21,051 nucleotides of DNA from an uncultured Collinsella sp. (GCA_900550415.1 URSO01000041.1:1-21051), one strand, 5' to 3'; positions 8,413-15,506 are shown, counted from the stretch's first letter. Notes: a model not told the origin generated them from the letters alone. Program-made: numbers and translations.

Positions 8413-10262
8413 GAAAGATCACTCTCCGTATAGGTTCTTTGGTATCCGAGCAAATATAGGCATATCCCAACGATTATAGAGGATAGGGTTCCCGCAACCG
8501 CCGCCTTGGCGACGACCGCGGCTGCAAGGCCGGCAATTTCCATATGGTGTGCAAGACAGGACGCCGCTGCGCAGCCGATGCCGGTGACGGCGATGGCGGC
8601 GATTGCGGCAAGGTTTGAGCCCTGATCGGCACGCTTGGCATGGGCATTGAGCAGCGCAGATGACGCCGCGGCAGTTGCCGCTACCAGCACAAAGGCAGCC
8701 CAAAGGAGCGGGTCTCCCAGCGCTGCGGCAACGTTACCGAGCCCCAGCACGCCTCCGGCTGAAAGCGCGACCGTGGCCAGACGGGCAAAAAGTGCGCCCA
8801 TGCCCGTTGCCGCGGCGGCGCTTGCCGGGCCGAGCCAAAATGACGCGACGCCGGCGGTGACCCCAGCTGCCAGGAAGGTATTGCCGGTCAGACAGCCAAG
8901 CGCAAGCGCGCAGGTGAGTGCGGCGCTCGCGGCAGCCTCGGTGCGACCCCAGGCGATCCACCAACCGGACATGGCGGCGGCAAAGATCACCGCGACGGGC
9001 AGCATCGACAGGATGCCCTGTGCCTGCATGGTGGCGTTGGCCATGAGCACCAAAAAGCCCACAGCCGAGATGGCCGAGCCAATCTGGGGGGCCAGGCCAG
9101 CCGCCGCTCCGATCGCGATAGCCGCAATGACTAGGCCGGGAAGCGCCGCGACCCCGGCCGTTTGCATCAGCAAAAAGCTAAAGGCGCCGCACGTTAGCGC
9201 CGAGATAGCGTGCATGGTGTAGTCGCGCGCATGGCTCCAGCGCGTGCCCGCCCAGCCGAGCGCGGGGTCGACCTCGATGGCGTCGTCCTCGTAGTACGAC
9301 GGCTCGATATCGTCGAGCTCCTGCTCGTCATCCGAAAGCTCGCCAACCATTTGCTCCAGGCTGCGACGGCCCTCGCGCACGCTGCCCAGACCGGCAAGGA
9401 GCTGGTCGCAAAATGCCTCGATGCTGTTGGGGCGGTCCTGCGGCATGGGGGAGAGCGCGCTCATGAGCGCGGCCTCGGCTCCCGGGGGAAAGTGTGGTAT
9501 CAGCTCGCTGGGATAGGTGGCGCCGCCGATGATGCGGTCGAGCGAGTCGGCGGGCGTGGCCGCCATAAAGGGAGCGCTGCCGCACAAGCCCTCATAGATA
9601 ACGCAGGCAAGGGCAAAGACATCGGCGCGTTCGTCGACCGTGCCGGTCTCGATATCGAGCTGCTCGGGCGGCATGTAGCCGATGGTGCCGCCGCGCGAGC
9701 CGCCAAAGCCACCGGCGGACGACAGTCGCGCCATGCCAAAGTCGGTGAGCTTTACATTGCCCGAGTGGTCGATGAGCACGTTGGCGGGCTTAATGTCCAG
9801 GTGGAGTACGCCATTGCTATGGGCGAAGGTGAGCGCCTGGCCCAGGGCATCGGCAATGGCCGCGGCCTCGTCAAAGGTGAGCGAGTGGCCGTCCACGCGA
9901 TGCAAAAACTCGGCCAGCGACATACCGTCGACATACTCCATGACCAGGTAGGCATAGGCGGTGTCATGCGTAAAGTCGATGACCTGTACGATATTGGGAT
10001 GTTGAAGCATAGCGGCAGTGTGCGCTTCGCGCAGGACATCCATGATGTCGCTAGCGGGCATGCCGGCACCGTTGATAAGGGGGATGCGTTTAATGGCGAC
10101 GCGGCGGCGCAGGTGCGTGTCGCGGCAGATCTCGATGGAGCCAAAACCGCCGGTCGCAAGTGTCTCGAGCGGCTGGTACCGCTTGAGCAGCTCGCGAGAG
10201 CTGGTGCCCTCCAAAGGAACGTCCGGCGAGAACCGGGCGGTATGTTGCGAGAAAAGCGGCAT
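8409..10262 (-). CDS. Ser/Thr protein kinase with polytopic membrane C-terminus (HLD active site)
   Basis: First gene of the operon, 617 aa from ATG 10262, which has GAGGG six nt upstream; the longer frame from 10364 lacks such support. The kinase domain spans about 28-290: TGGFGSIEI, ATP lysine K58 (VAIKRI), catalytic loop HLDIKPANV (D156), DFG (D174), and GTIGYMPPEQ. An acidic linker with a Tyr/Glu/Asp-rich patch (about 310-332) follows. From about 353 to 607 the protein is almost entirely hydrophobic Ala/Gly/Leu segments, probably eight or more membrane helices. The catalytic loop has Leu where most such kinases have Arg (HLD for HRD), so activity may not depend on activation-loop phosphorylation in the usual way. 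There are no PASTA repeats; the sensing part would be the membrane domain. It may occupy the role PknA plays elsewhere, but that is inference. Confidence 0.9.
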   Translation of the reverse strand: MPLFSQHTARFSPDVPLEGTSSRELLKRYQPLETLATGGFGSIEICRDTHLRRRVAIKRIPLINGAGMPASDIMDVLREAHTAAMLQHPNIVQVIDFTHDTAYAYLVMEYVDGMSLAEFLHRVDGHSLTFDEAAAIADALGQALTFAHSNGVLHLDIKPANVLIDHSGNVKLTDFGMARLSSAGGFGGSRGGTIGYMPPEQLDIETGTVDERADVFALACVIYEGLCGSAPFMAATPADSLDRIIGGATYPSELIPHFPPGAEAALMSALSPMPQDRPNSIEAFCDQLLAGLGSVREGRRSLEQMVGELSDDEQELDDIEPSYYEDDAIEVDPALGWAGTRWSHARDYTMHAISALTCGAFSFLLMQTAGVAALPGLVIAAIAIGAAAGLAPQIGSAISAVGFLVLMANATMQAQGILSMLPVAVIFAAAMSGWWIAWGRTEAAASAALTCALALGCLTGNTFLAAGVTAGVASFWLGPASAAAATGMGALFARLATVALSAGGVLGLGNVAAALGDPLLWAAFVLVAATAAASSALLNAHAKRADQGSNLAAIAAIAVTGIGCAAASCLAHHMEIAGLAAAVVAKAAVAGTLSSIIVGICLYLLGYQRTYTESDLS

Positions 10263-10342
10263 GGCCAACCCTCGTGCGTTTAAAGTTCGTTTGCGAGCGG
10301 CGGGCGCGGAGCCGAGCCATTCGCGGTGGCATAGTTGCTGCC

Positions 10343-10348
10343 AGTGTA
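10343..10348 (-). promoter_or_regulatory. Candidate extended -10 box for the kinase/fha/pstP operon
   Basis: Read on the minus strand, TGCTACACT places a good -10 hexamer (TACACT) with an upstream TG at the extended -10 position. It lies about 80 nt before the kinase ATG at 10262. No clear -35 is visible. It is in the 144-nt gap that follows the YcxB-like gene, so the operon could start here or read through from that gene. Confidence 0.4.
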
Positions 10349-10406
10349 GCACGCTTGGGTGCATGGGGAGGATAGCGGGATGCGAGGCCGCCTGTCTGGC
10401 TTGGCC

Positions 10407-11123
10407 TTAGCGCTTCTTCTTGTTCTTCTTCTGCTTGCGCTGCTTGCCCTTGGTCTCCTGGGGCTTGTCGCCCTGCTTGGCCTCGGCGGCGGCCTTCTCG
10501 GCCTTCATCTTCTTGCGTTTGGTCTCGATGCGGAGTTTTTTGTTGATGCGCGCCTTAAGGAAGGGACCGAACTGCTCGGCATCGCCGCGGACAAAGGTGT
10601 CCTTAGGGATCGTCACGCCCTGGTCGGCGAACATGGCCACAAAGATGCGCTCGCCGTCGAGCACGTGGTCGAGCTTTTCAAACGGGAAGAACTGCGACTT
10701 GCCGCTCGTGCCCCAAACCATCAGGCCGTCCTCGTTGGCGGCGACGCGGCGATAGCGGCCACCCATGGACTCGTCGGCCTCAACGGCGTCGATAAAGTCG
10801 CGGGCGAGGGTGTGGTGCAGGTTTTTGCTCCACCAGGCCAAAAAGGCGCCGAATACGATCAAGACGACGCCAAACTTGATCCAGTTGCCGCCGGCCACCA
10901 GCATGCCGATGCCGATGAGCGCGGCAATTGCCGCGGCGACATACAGCGAGCCGCGACGCCTGGGCGAGGCGACCAGGCGGGCGAAGTCGGTGACGAGGTC
11001 GTTTTCGTATTGGTACTCGTTGAGGTACAGGATGCCGTCGTCGGCTGCGGCCTGCTCCTCGAGCGCGACCTCGACCTGGTCGGCTGCTTCGGAGGGAACG
11101 AGGTTGCTCTCTGCGTCTGCCAT
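10407..11123 (-). CDS. YcxB-like membrane protein with Lys-rich C-terminal tail
   Basis: A 238-aa protein. After an acidic N-terminus (1-30), two membrane helices (about 59-77 and 82-98) are followed by a compact domain (about 125-195) with GLMVWGTSGKSQFFPFEKLD and VTIPKDTFVRGDAEQF. This pattern matches the YcxB-like C-terminal domain (two helices, then a PH-like fold). The last 40 residues are an extremely Lys-rich tail ending KKNKKKR, which could bind membrane lipids or nucleic acid. ATG 11123 has AGGAGT about 9 nt upstream. The gene is divergent from dnaX and co-oriented with the downstream kinase operon. The biochemical function of the family is not established; the assignment is from motif pattern only. 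Confidence 0.7.
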   Translation of the reverse strand: MADAESNLVPSEAADQVEVALEEQAAADDGILYLNEYQYENDLVTDFARLVASPRRRGSLYVAAAIAALIGIGMLVAGGNWIKFGVVLIVFGAFLAWWSKNLHHTLARDFIDAVEADESMGGRYRRVAANEDGLMVWGTSGKSQFFPFEKLDHVLDGERIFVAMFADQGVTIPKDTFVRGDAEQFGPFLKARINKKLRIETKRKKMKAEKAAAEAKQGDKPQETKGKQRKQKKNKKKR

Positions 11124-11239
11124 GCTCTTTGGACTCCTATCGCGGCGGGCTCGCCGTACGGGTTATTATGGAATGCAGTATGCCGTGCGACCGCATGGCC
11201 GCCGCGGCAACAAGACTCAGTATACCCGGGGGAGCACCC
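11124..11239. promoter_or_regulatory. Divergent promoter region between the YcxB-like gene and dnaX
   Basis: This 116-bp gap must carry start signals for both directions. The best AT-rich patch is GGTTATTATGG (11161-11171), which gives a TATTAT -10 candidate on the plus strand and CATAAT on the minus strand. I see no convincing -35 for either, so the exact promoters are uncertain. Confidence 0.35.
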
Positions 11240-13741
11240 ATGGAATCGTTGTACCGAAAGTATCGCCCGCTCACCTTTGACTCCGTGGTGGGCCAGCAGC
11301 ATATCGTCTCGACGCTCGAGCACGCCATCACCGAGGGGCGCCTGTCCCACGCCTACCTGTTCTGCGGACCGCGCGGCACGGGCAAGACCACCATGGCGCG
11401 CATTCTGGCCAAGGCGCTGCTGTGCCGCAATGCCGAGGCGGCGCGCGCCGAGGGTGCAAGCGGCTGCATGCCCGACGGTACTTGCGAGGAGTGCGAGCTC
11501 ATTGCCGAGGGTAACCACCCCGATGTCTACGAGCTCGATGCCGCCTCCCGCACGGGCGTGGACAATGTGCGCGAGGAAATCATCAACTCCGTCAACTTTG
11601 CCCCGGTGCGCGGCAAGTACAAGATCTATATCATCGACGAGGTCCACATGCTCACGACGGCGGCGTTCAACGCGCTGCTCAAGACGCTCGAGGAGCCGCC
11701 GGCACACGTGATCTTTGTGCTGTGCACCACCGACCCGCAAAAGATTCTGGAGACCATCCTCTCGCGCTGCCAGCGTTTCGATTTCCATCGCATCGGCAAC
11801 GAGGATATCGAGCGTCGCCTGGCATACGTGTGCGAGCAGGAGGGCTTCGATTACGACGATGAGGCGCTGGCTATCGTGGCGCGCCATGCCAAGGGCGGTA
11901 TGCGCGACGCGTTGTCCACGCTGGAGCAGCTGAGCGTCTTTGGCAACGGTTCTGTGCATGCGGACGACGCCCGCTCGCTTTTAGGCGAGGTTTCGGACCA
12001 GATTCTGGGCGAGTTTTCCCGCGCCATTGCCGATCGCGATGTTGCCGAGCTCTATGGACTGATCCGTGCGCAGGTCGAGGAAGGAAACGACCTGCTGGAG
12101 CTGACGCGCGACCTGGTGGCGCATGTGCGTGACGTGTACGTTGCCTGCGTTGCCGGTGCCCGTGCTGAGCTGTTTGAGGGCGGCTCCGAGCAGGCCGAGG
12201 CGCTTGCTGCCGAGGCCGCTGCCTTTGGCGAGCATCCTGCCGACCGCCTGGCCCGTGTGCTGACAGTGCTCGACGATGCCGCACTGGAGATGAGGGGCGC
12301 GAGCGACGTGCGCCTGGTGCTCGAGATTGCCTGCACGCGTCTGGCACGTCCCGAGGCTGATTTAACGATTGAGGCATTGGCCGAGCGCATGGCACGTCTG
12401 GAGGCCATGGTTGCCAATGCAGCGGTACCGGCGAGCGTGGCTGCTGCCGGCGCTGCGCCTGCAGCTGTTACGGCTGCGCCCGTGGCGTCACAACAGCCGA
12501 CGCTGATCTCGGGTGCCCGAGCTGCCACCCCTGCCCCGTCCACTGCCCCCGCCGCTGCGCCCGCGCAACAGGGCGGCATGCCTTGGGACCGCGGTGTCGC
12601 CGCTCCGGCGGCCCAGCCTGCGCCTCGTCCTGCGTCCGTGGCGACTCCCAAGCCTGTGGCGCCCGCGCCCCAGGCTGCCCCGGCTACGGCTCCCGCGCCT
12701 GCCGCCGCTCCGGCACCCAAGCCCCAACTCAACAATGCCGCCCAGGTTGCTGCCGCCGGCGCCGCCGAGACCCCCGCGGTCGAGGATGCCGGTGAGCTCC
12801 AGCGCAAATGGGCCGAGGTCGTCGAGCGCGTCAAGGCCCAGCAGGCCTCCTACGCGGGGCTTTTGCTTAACGCCCGCGCTACGGCCGACGATGGCTCCAA
12901 GCTCACGGTCTCGTTCCCCGCGGGTTCGACCTTTGCCATCAAGATGCTCGGTCGCGCCGATACGCAGTCGGTGGTCTTGCCGACAATCAGCGCGGTCTTC
13001 GGTCGTCGCACCGTCGACTATGTCCTGGATGGGGGTGGCACGCCGGCTCCTCAACATGAGGAGCATTCTCCATCTGCACGGGCTGCGGCATCTGCGGACC
13101 CGCAACCCGTGTCCTCGGCGGCCCCTGCATCCTCGAGCGCCAACGCGACGCAGCCAAAAACAGCACCGATAGCGGCACCGACCCCGTCGGCGCCTAAGCC
13201 CGTCGCGGCCAAACCGGCTGCTCCGGCACCGGCACCCAAGCCCGCTGCCGCGCCTGCGCCCAAGTCATCCGATCTGGGCAAGGCCCCCTGGCTGCGCTCC
13301 GACAATCCTGCCGGCGCTCCTGCCACGGGCAAGCTCCCGACCGAGCCTGCGCCCCGCGCGCCCGAGCGCACGTCCGTTCCTAAGGCTCAACCGTCCAGGC
13401 CGTCTGCACCGTGGGAATCCGAGCAGGTGCCCTACGACGACGCCATGGTCGCCGGCTTTGCCGCCGATGCGGGCGGGGACGATCTGCCTCCGTTCGACGT
13501 GCCGGCAGCGCCCGCAACCAAGCCCGCAGCTGCGGCTGCGGCTCCCACGGCCCCCGCGCCCGTGACGCCTGCTCCCGCCGGCGACGACGCCCCCGCGGCC
13601 CCTTGGGAGTCCAACCCCGGCGCCGGCAGTCCCTTTGGCCATCAGGGCGCAGCCCCGAGCATCCCGCAGACCGAGGACGAGGCCAAAGCCCTCATCCGCA
13701 GCGTCTTTGGCCAGTCCACCATCTTCAAACCGGTGGAGTAG
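11240..13741 (+). CDS. dnaX: DNA polymerase III subunit gamma/tau
   Basis: Clamp-loader ATPase that loads the beta clamp during replication. From ATG 11240 (833 aa): N-terminal MESLYRKYRPLTF, Walker A GPRGTGKTT (43-51), a four-cysteine zinc site (C62, C76, C82, C85), Walker B YIIDEVHML, sensor CTTDPQKI and the SRCQRF arginine-finger motif (about 175-180). The conserved ATPase and collar part ends near 375. The rest is mostly Ala/Pro low complexity, interrupted by a folded block (about 514-600) beginning LQRKWAEVVERVKAQ that resembles the tau C-terminal domain, and ends in DEAKALIRSVFGQS. GGGGGAG lies 5 nt before the start. It is longer than E. coli tau (643 aa) because of the linkers. I see no A-AAA-AAG slippery site, so a programmed gamma product is not supported. 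Confidence 0.97.
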   Translation: MESLYRKYRPLTFDSVVGQQHIVSTLEHAITEGRLSHAYLFCGPRGTGKTTMARILAKALLCRNAEAARAEGASGCMPDGTCEECELIAEGNHPDVYELDAASRTGVDNVREEIINSVNFAPVRGKYKIYIIDEVHMLTTAAFNALLKTLEEPPAHVIFVLCTTDPQKILETILSRCQRFDFHRIGNEDIERRLAYVCEQEGFDYDDEALAIVARHAKGGMRDALSTLEQLSVFGNGSVHADDARSLLGEVSDQILGEFSRAIADRDVAELYGLIRAQVEEGNDLLELTRDLVAHVRDVYVACVAGARAELFEGGSEQAEALAAEAAAFGEHPADRLARVLTVLDDAALEMRGASDVRLVLEIACTRLARPEADLTIEALAERMARLEAMVANAAVPASVAAAGAAPAAVTAAPVASQQPTLISGARAATPAPSTAPAAAPAQQGGMPWDRGVAAPAAQPAPRPASVATPKPVAPAPQAAPATAPAPAAAPAPKPQLNNAAQVAAAGAAETPAVEDAGELQRKWAEVVERVKAQQASYAGLLLNARATADDGSKLTVSFPAGSTFAIKMLGRADTQSVVLPTISAVFGRRTVDYVLDGGGTPAPQHEEHSPSARAAASADPQPVSSAAPASSSANATQPKTAPIAAPTPSAPKPVAAKPAAPAPAPKPAAAPAPKSSDLGKAPWLRSDNPAGAPATGKLPTEPAPRAPERTSVPKAQPSRPSAPWESEQVPYDDAMVAGFAADAGGDDLPPFDVPAAPATKPAAAAAAPTAPAPVTPAPAGDDAPAAPWESNPGAGSPFGHQGAAPSIPQTEDEAKALIRSVFGQSTIFKPVE

Positions 13742-13754
13742 TCGTACTGGCGGG

Positions 13755-13760
13755 TATACT
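13755..13760 (+). promoter_or_regulatory. Candidate -10 box for the DUF4160 gene pair
   Basis: TATACT matches the -10 consensus at five of six positions and lies 35 nt before the ATG at 13796, immediately after dnaX. No -35 is recognisable at 16-18 nt upstream, where the dnaX coding end lies. The pair may therefore have its own transcript or be read from dnaX. Confidence 0.4.
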
Positions 13761-13795
13761 GCTCAAGAAGAGACTTCTTGGAACGGAGCGAGCTT

Positions 13796-14056
13796 ATGAT
13801 GTGGGAATATGTCCGCCTCGAGGACGATACGCAAGTTTCGTATTCCGAAGTCCGTGAGGACAACACGGTGAAGGTCGTTGTGGAGCGCCCGCGCGATTGG
13901 GGCTTTGACACGGCGGAGTGCATCTTGCCGGCATTCAATTGGGTGTCGCACGAGGGCTTTAGCGAAACGGATCTTAAAGAACTCGATGATTTTGTGCGTA
14001 ATAACGCCCCGCTCATCTTGCGTTTTGCTTACGAAGGCGGACGAGTCTATGCCTAG
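13796..14056 (+). CDS. Small hypothetical protein, partner of the DUF4160 protein
   Basis: An 86-aa acidic protein starting MMWEYVRLED. I do not recognise a named family with confidence. It holds a beta-rich first half (TVKVVVERP) and an acidic helical segment (FSETDLKELDDFVRNN). DUF4160 genes are commonly paired with a small DUF2442 gene; this protein occupies that position but does not clearly show the DUF2442 pattern. The start is ATG 13796 with GGAG 7 nt upstream; a TTG start at 13778 is less likely. Its last 8 bp overlap the next gene, so the two are probably co-translated. A toxin-antitoxin-like role for the pair is only a guess from size and overlap. Confidence 0.75.
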   Translation: MMWEYVRLEDDTQVSYSEVREDNTVKVVVERPRDWGFDTAECILPAFNWVSHEGFSETDLKELDDFVRNNAPLILRFAYEGGRVYA

Positions 14057-14321
14057 TCTTTTCCGACTCGGGCCGTACATCATCTTTTTCTGGACAGGGG
14101 AGAACGGCGAACCCGTCCATGTTCATATCGCGGTCAAGCGCCCCACTGCCGAGGCGACCAAGATATGGCTTACTCGCTCCGGCGGGTGCAAGCTGGCCCA
14201 TAACAAGGGTGATATTCCCGCTCGGGATTTACGCGATATCATGCAGTTTGTTTCATCTAACCATGCATTGATTTGCAAGCGTTGGAAAGAAACAACCGGT
14301 GGGCTATCGTTCTACTGCTGA
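14049..14321 (+). CDS. DUF4160 domain protein
   Basis: A 90-aa protein starting MPSLFRLGPYIIFFW. It shows the DUF4160 pattern throughout: an N-terminal MP and G-x-x-I-x-F-W stretch, then EPVHVHIAVKR (21-31), a W-LTRSGG strand (40-46), a helix ARDLRDIMQFV, and a terminal RWKE motif. The function of the family is unknown; its conserved His-x-His is suggestive of a metal or catalytic site. The start ATG overlaps the upstream gene by 8 bp, and the longer frame upstream is antiparallel noise from that gene. It converges with the minus-strand gene ending at 14347, 25 bp away. Confidence 0.82.
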   Translation: MPSLFRLGPYIIFFWTGENGEPVHVHIAVKRPTAEATKIWLTRSGGCKLAHNKGDIPARDLRDIMQFVSSNHALICKRWKETTGGLSFYC

Positions 14322-14346
14322 GAGTTGCTCGTTGGACCTAGGGCCT

Positions 14347-14823
14347 CTAGCCCATCAGGGACTCTTCGTCCGGGCGCATCTGTATTTCGTACATGTGTAG
14401 CGTGGTGCCACGTATCTCGCATTCGAGCAGACAGGCGCGTGACGGTCGGCCTAGGATGCTGAGGTCGATACGATACGTCGCATGGCTGTCCGTGTACTCG
14501 ACTTGCTCGGCGTTGACGGTTGCTCCGATTGTAAATAAAGAGCCCAGTTCGGCATCGACAATCTTGGAGTCCTTTATCTTGACCTTGAACTCTTGGTAGA
14601 GGGACGGGCTGTTGTAGTAAATGGTTCGGGTTCCGTCGGTGCATTCATCGGTCGTCTCCCATTTGACGACGGGCTGGTCCGAGCTGGCTATCAGCAGTTC
14701 TGCTCCAAAAGCTATGGCATGGGTGATGATAACCAGTAATACCCAGACGACAAAGAGATAGAGAACCACATATGCAACGGGGTGTTTTGAGCGGATGTTT
14801 TGGAGTACGGCTGGGACATTCAC
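14347..14823 (-). CDS. Hypothetical single-pass membrane protein
   Basis: A 158-aa protein with GTG start at 14823 and GGAGG about 8 nt upstream. One strong membrane helix (about 15-45, Val/Leu/Ile-rich) is preceded by basic residues (RSKH), so the C-terminal 110 residues probably face outside. That part is beta-rich, with two cysteines close together (RACLLEC) plus C61, and no motif I recognise. Base composition looks poorer in GC than the flanking core genes, which suggests recent acquisition. A TATAAT box lies just upstream on the same strand. No family can be named. Confidence 0.7.
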   Translation of the reverse strand: MNVPAVLQNIRSKHPVAYVVLYLFVVWVLLVIITHAIAFGAELLIASSDQPVVKWETTDECTDGTRTIYYNSPSLYQEFKVKIKDSKIVDAELGSLFTIGATVNAEQVEYTDSHATYRIDLSILGRPSRACLLECEIRGTTLHMYEIQMRPDEESLMG

Positions 14824-14858
14824 GAGGGCACCTCCAAATCGTTATCTATGACAATCAA

Positions 14859-14864
14859 ATTATA
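14859..14864 (-). promoter_or_regulatory. Consensus -10 box (TATAAT) for the hypothetical membrane protein gene
   Basis: Read on the minus strand, GGGTATAATTTG gives a perfect TATAAT 35 nt before the GTG start at 14823. That predicts a leader of about 30 nt including the GGAGG site. The position 17 nt further upstream reads AGGCGG, so no -35 is supported. Confidence 0.5.
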
Positions 14865-14976
14865 CCCAGCCGCCATGCGTGCCGCCTCGAGCAGCGGCTC
14901 GGCATTTTGCCATGTAGCCTTGTAGCCCTACGCATAAACTGCCTGGTTCCAGCTCTGCTAGATGTAGCTTGAGATA

Positions 14977-15011
14977 ATTATGCAACCTTGCATAATTCGA
15001 CCTTGCATAAT
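14977..15011. promoter_or_regulatory. Operator-like array of three TTGCATAAT half-sites
   Basis: ATTATGCAA (14977-14985), CC, then TTGCATAAT (14988-14996) forms a perfect 9-2-9 inverted repeat. A third copy, TTGCATAAT, lies at 15003-15011; the 12-mer ACCTTGCATAAT thus occurs twice with a period of 15 bp. The arrangement looks like a multi-site operator for a dimeric regulator. It lies about 80-115 bp upstream of the ybaB -10 box and about 115 bp from the minus-strand -10 box. The cognate regulator is unknown. Confidence 0.6.
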
Positions 15012-15034
15012 CTTGGGCGTGCGTCACGCTCAAG
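15012..15034. repeat. 10-bp hairpin adjoining the half-site array
   Basis: CTTGGGCGTG (15012-15021) pairs with CACGCTCAAG (15025-15034) around a 3-nt loop, with one G-T pair. Neither strand has a T tract after it, so it is not a clear terminator. It begins at the base following the third TTGCATAAT copy, which suggests that the two form one regulatory block. Confidence 0.5.
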
Positions 15035-15091
15035 GACATGTATATCGACTGAGGTAGCGTGTCCGCCCCGCTTGCTTGCCCCGCGCCGTGG

Positions 15092-15097
15092 TACGAT
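15092..15097 (+). promoter_or_regulatory. Candidate -10 box for ybaB-recR
   Basis: GGTACGATTTTTGAG contains TACGAT, a good -10 hexamer. It lies 76 nt upstream of the ybaB ATG. The -35 region (GCTTGC/CGCTTG) is a poor match. Confidence 0.4.
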
Positions 15098-15172
15098 TTT
15101 TGAGTTTGAAAGTCCCGTCGCGCTCCGGCTGCCCTTGCAGCTTGTCGCGCGGCCGCACGTAAAGGAGCCATC

Positions 15173-15493
15173 ATGGCCGGTATGAACATGCAGCAAATGA
15201 TGAAGCAGGCTCGCAAGATGCAGGAGCAGCTTGCCGCCGCGCAGGAAAACCTTAAGTCCCAGACCGTCGACGCCTCTGCCGGCGGCGGCATGGTCAAGGT
15301 GACCGTTAACGGCGAGATGGAGCTCGTCAACCTCACCATCGACCCCGATGCCCTCGATCCCGAGGACGTCGATATGCTGCAGGACATGATCATGGCTGCC
15401 GTCAACGAGGCCGTCCGCGGTGTCAACGAGCTCGCCAACAAGCAGATGGGCGCCATCACCGGCGGCCTCAACATCCCGGGCATGCCGTTCTAA
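15173..15493 (+). CDS. ybaB: YbaB/EbfC family nucleoid-associated protein
   Basis: A 106-aa DNA-binding protein of the YbaB/EbfC family, normally encoded beside recR and dnaX. It has the family layout: a Met/Gln/Lys-rich N-terminal helix (MNMQQMMKQARKMQEQL), the VDASAGGGMVKVTVNG core, the LTIDPDALDPEDVDMLQD segment, a C-terminal helix, and a Gly-rich end (GGLNIPGMPF). AAAGGAG lies 6 nt before ATG 15173. recR begins 13 nt after its stop. The family forms dimers that bind DNA with little sequence preference. Its link to RecR is presumed from gene order. Confidence 0.96.
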   Translation: MAGMNMQQMMKQARKMQEQLAAAQENLKSQTVDASAGGGMVKVTVNGEMELVNLTIDPDALDPEDVDMLQDMIMAAVNEAVRGVNELANKQMGAITGGLNIPGMPF

Positions 15494-15506
15494 GACACGC
15501 ATATAT

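Larger units (their letters stand above)
14824..15172. other. Gene-free 349-bp control region between the accessory gene and ybaB
   Basis: I see no coding region here. It holds, in order, a minus-strand TATAAT (14859-14864), a TTGCATAAT half-site array (14977-15011), a strong hairpin (15012-15034), and a plus-strand TACGAT (15092-15097) for ybaB-recR. Each is described separately. I looked for the SRP RNA signature often found near dnaX/recR and did not find it. Confidence 0.7.

Noticed and set aside
9210..10283. Plus-strand frame of 357 codons opposite the first kinase
   Set aside because: It is the complement of the kinase catalytic domain; a GC-rich shadow with no ribosome site or recognisable domain.
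10359..11711. Long plus-strand frame of 450 codons
   Set aside because: It is antisense to the YcxB-like gene and then out of frame across dnaX. Its product shows no family resemblance and the true genes on both strands are clear.
13100..13200. Programmed frameshift site for a short DnaX (gamma) product
   Set aside because: The CCAAAAACAG run near 13152 is not the A-AAA-AAG type slippery heptamer in the reading frame, and no following hairpin is evident.
14977..15011. ArgR (ARG box) operator
   Set aside because: TGCATAA-like half-sites recall actinobacterial ARG boxes, but the arms point the opposite way (ATGCAA then TTGCAT) and the spacing does not fit paired 18-bp boxes. No arginine genes are nearby.
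14824..15172. SRP RNA gene between dnaX and ybaB-recR
   Set aside because: Some bacteria encode the small SRP RNA near this position, but the conserved GGTCAGG...GGAAGNAGCAGCC signature is absent on both strands.
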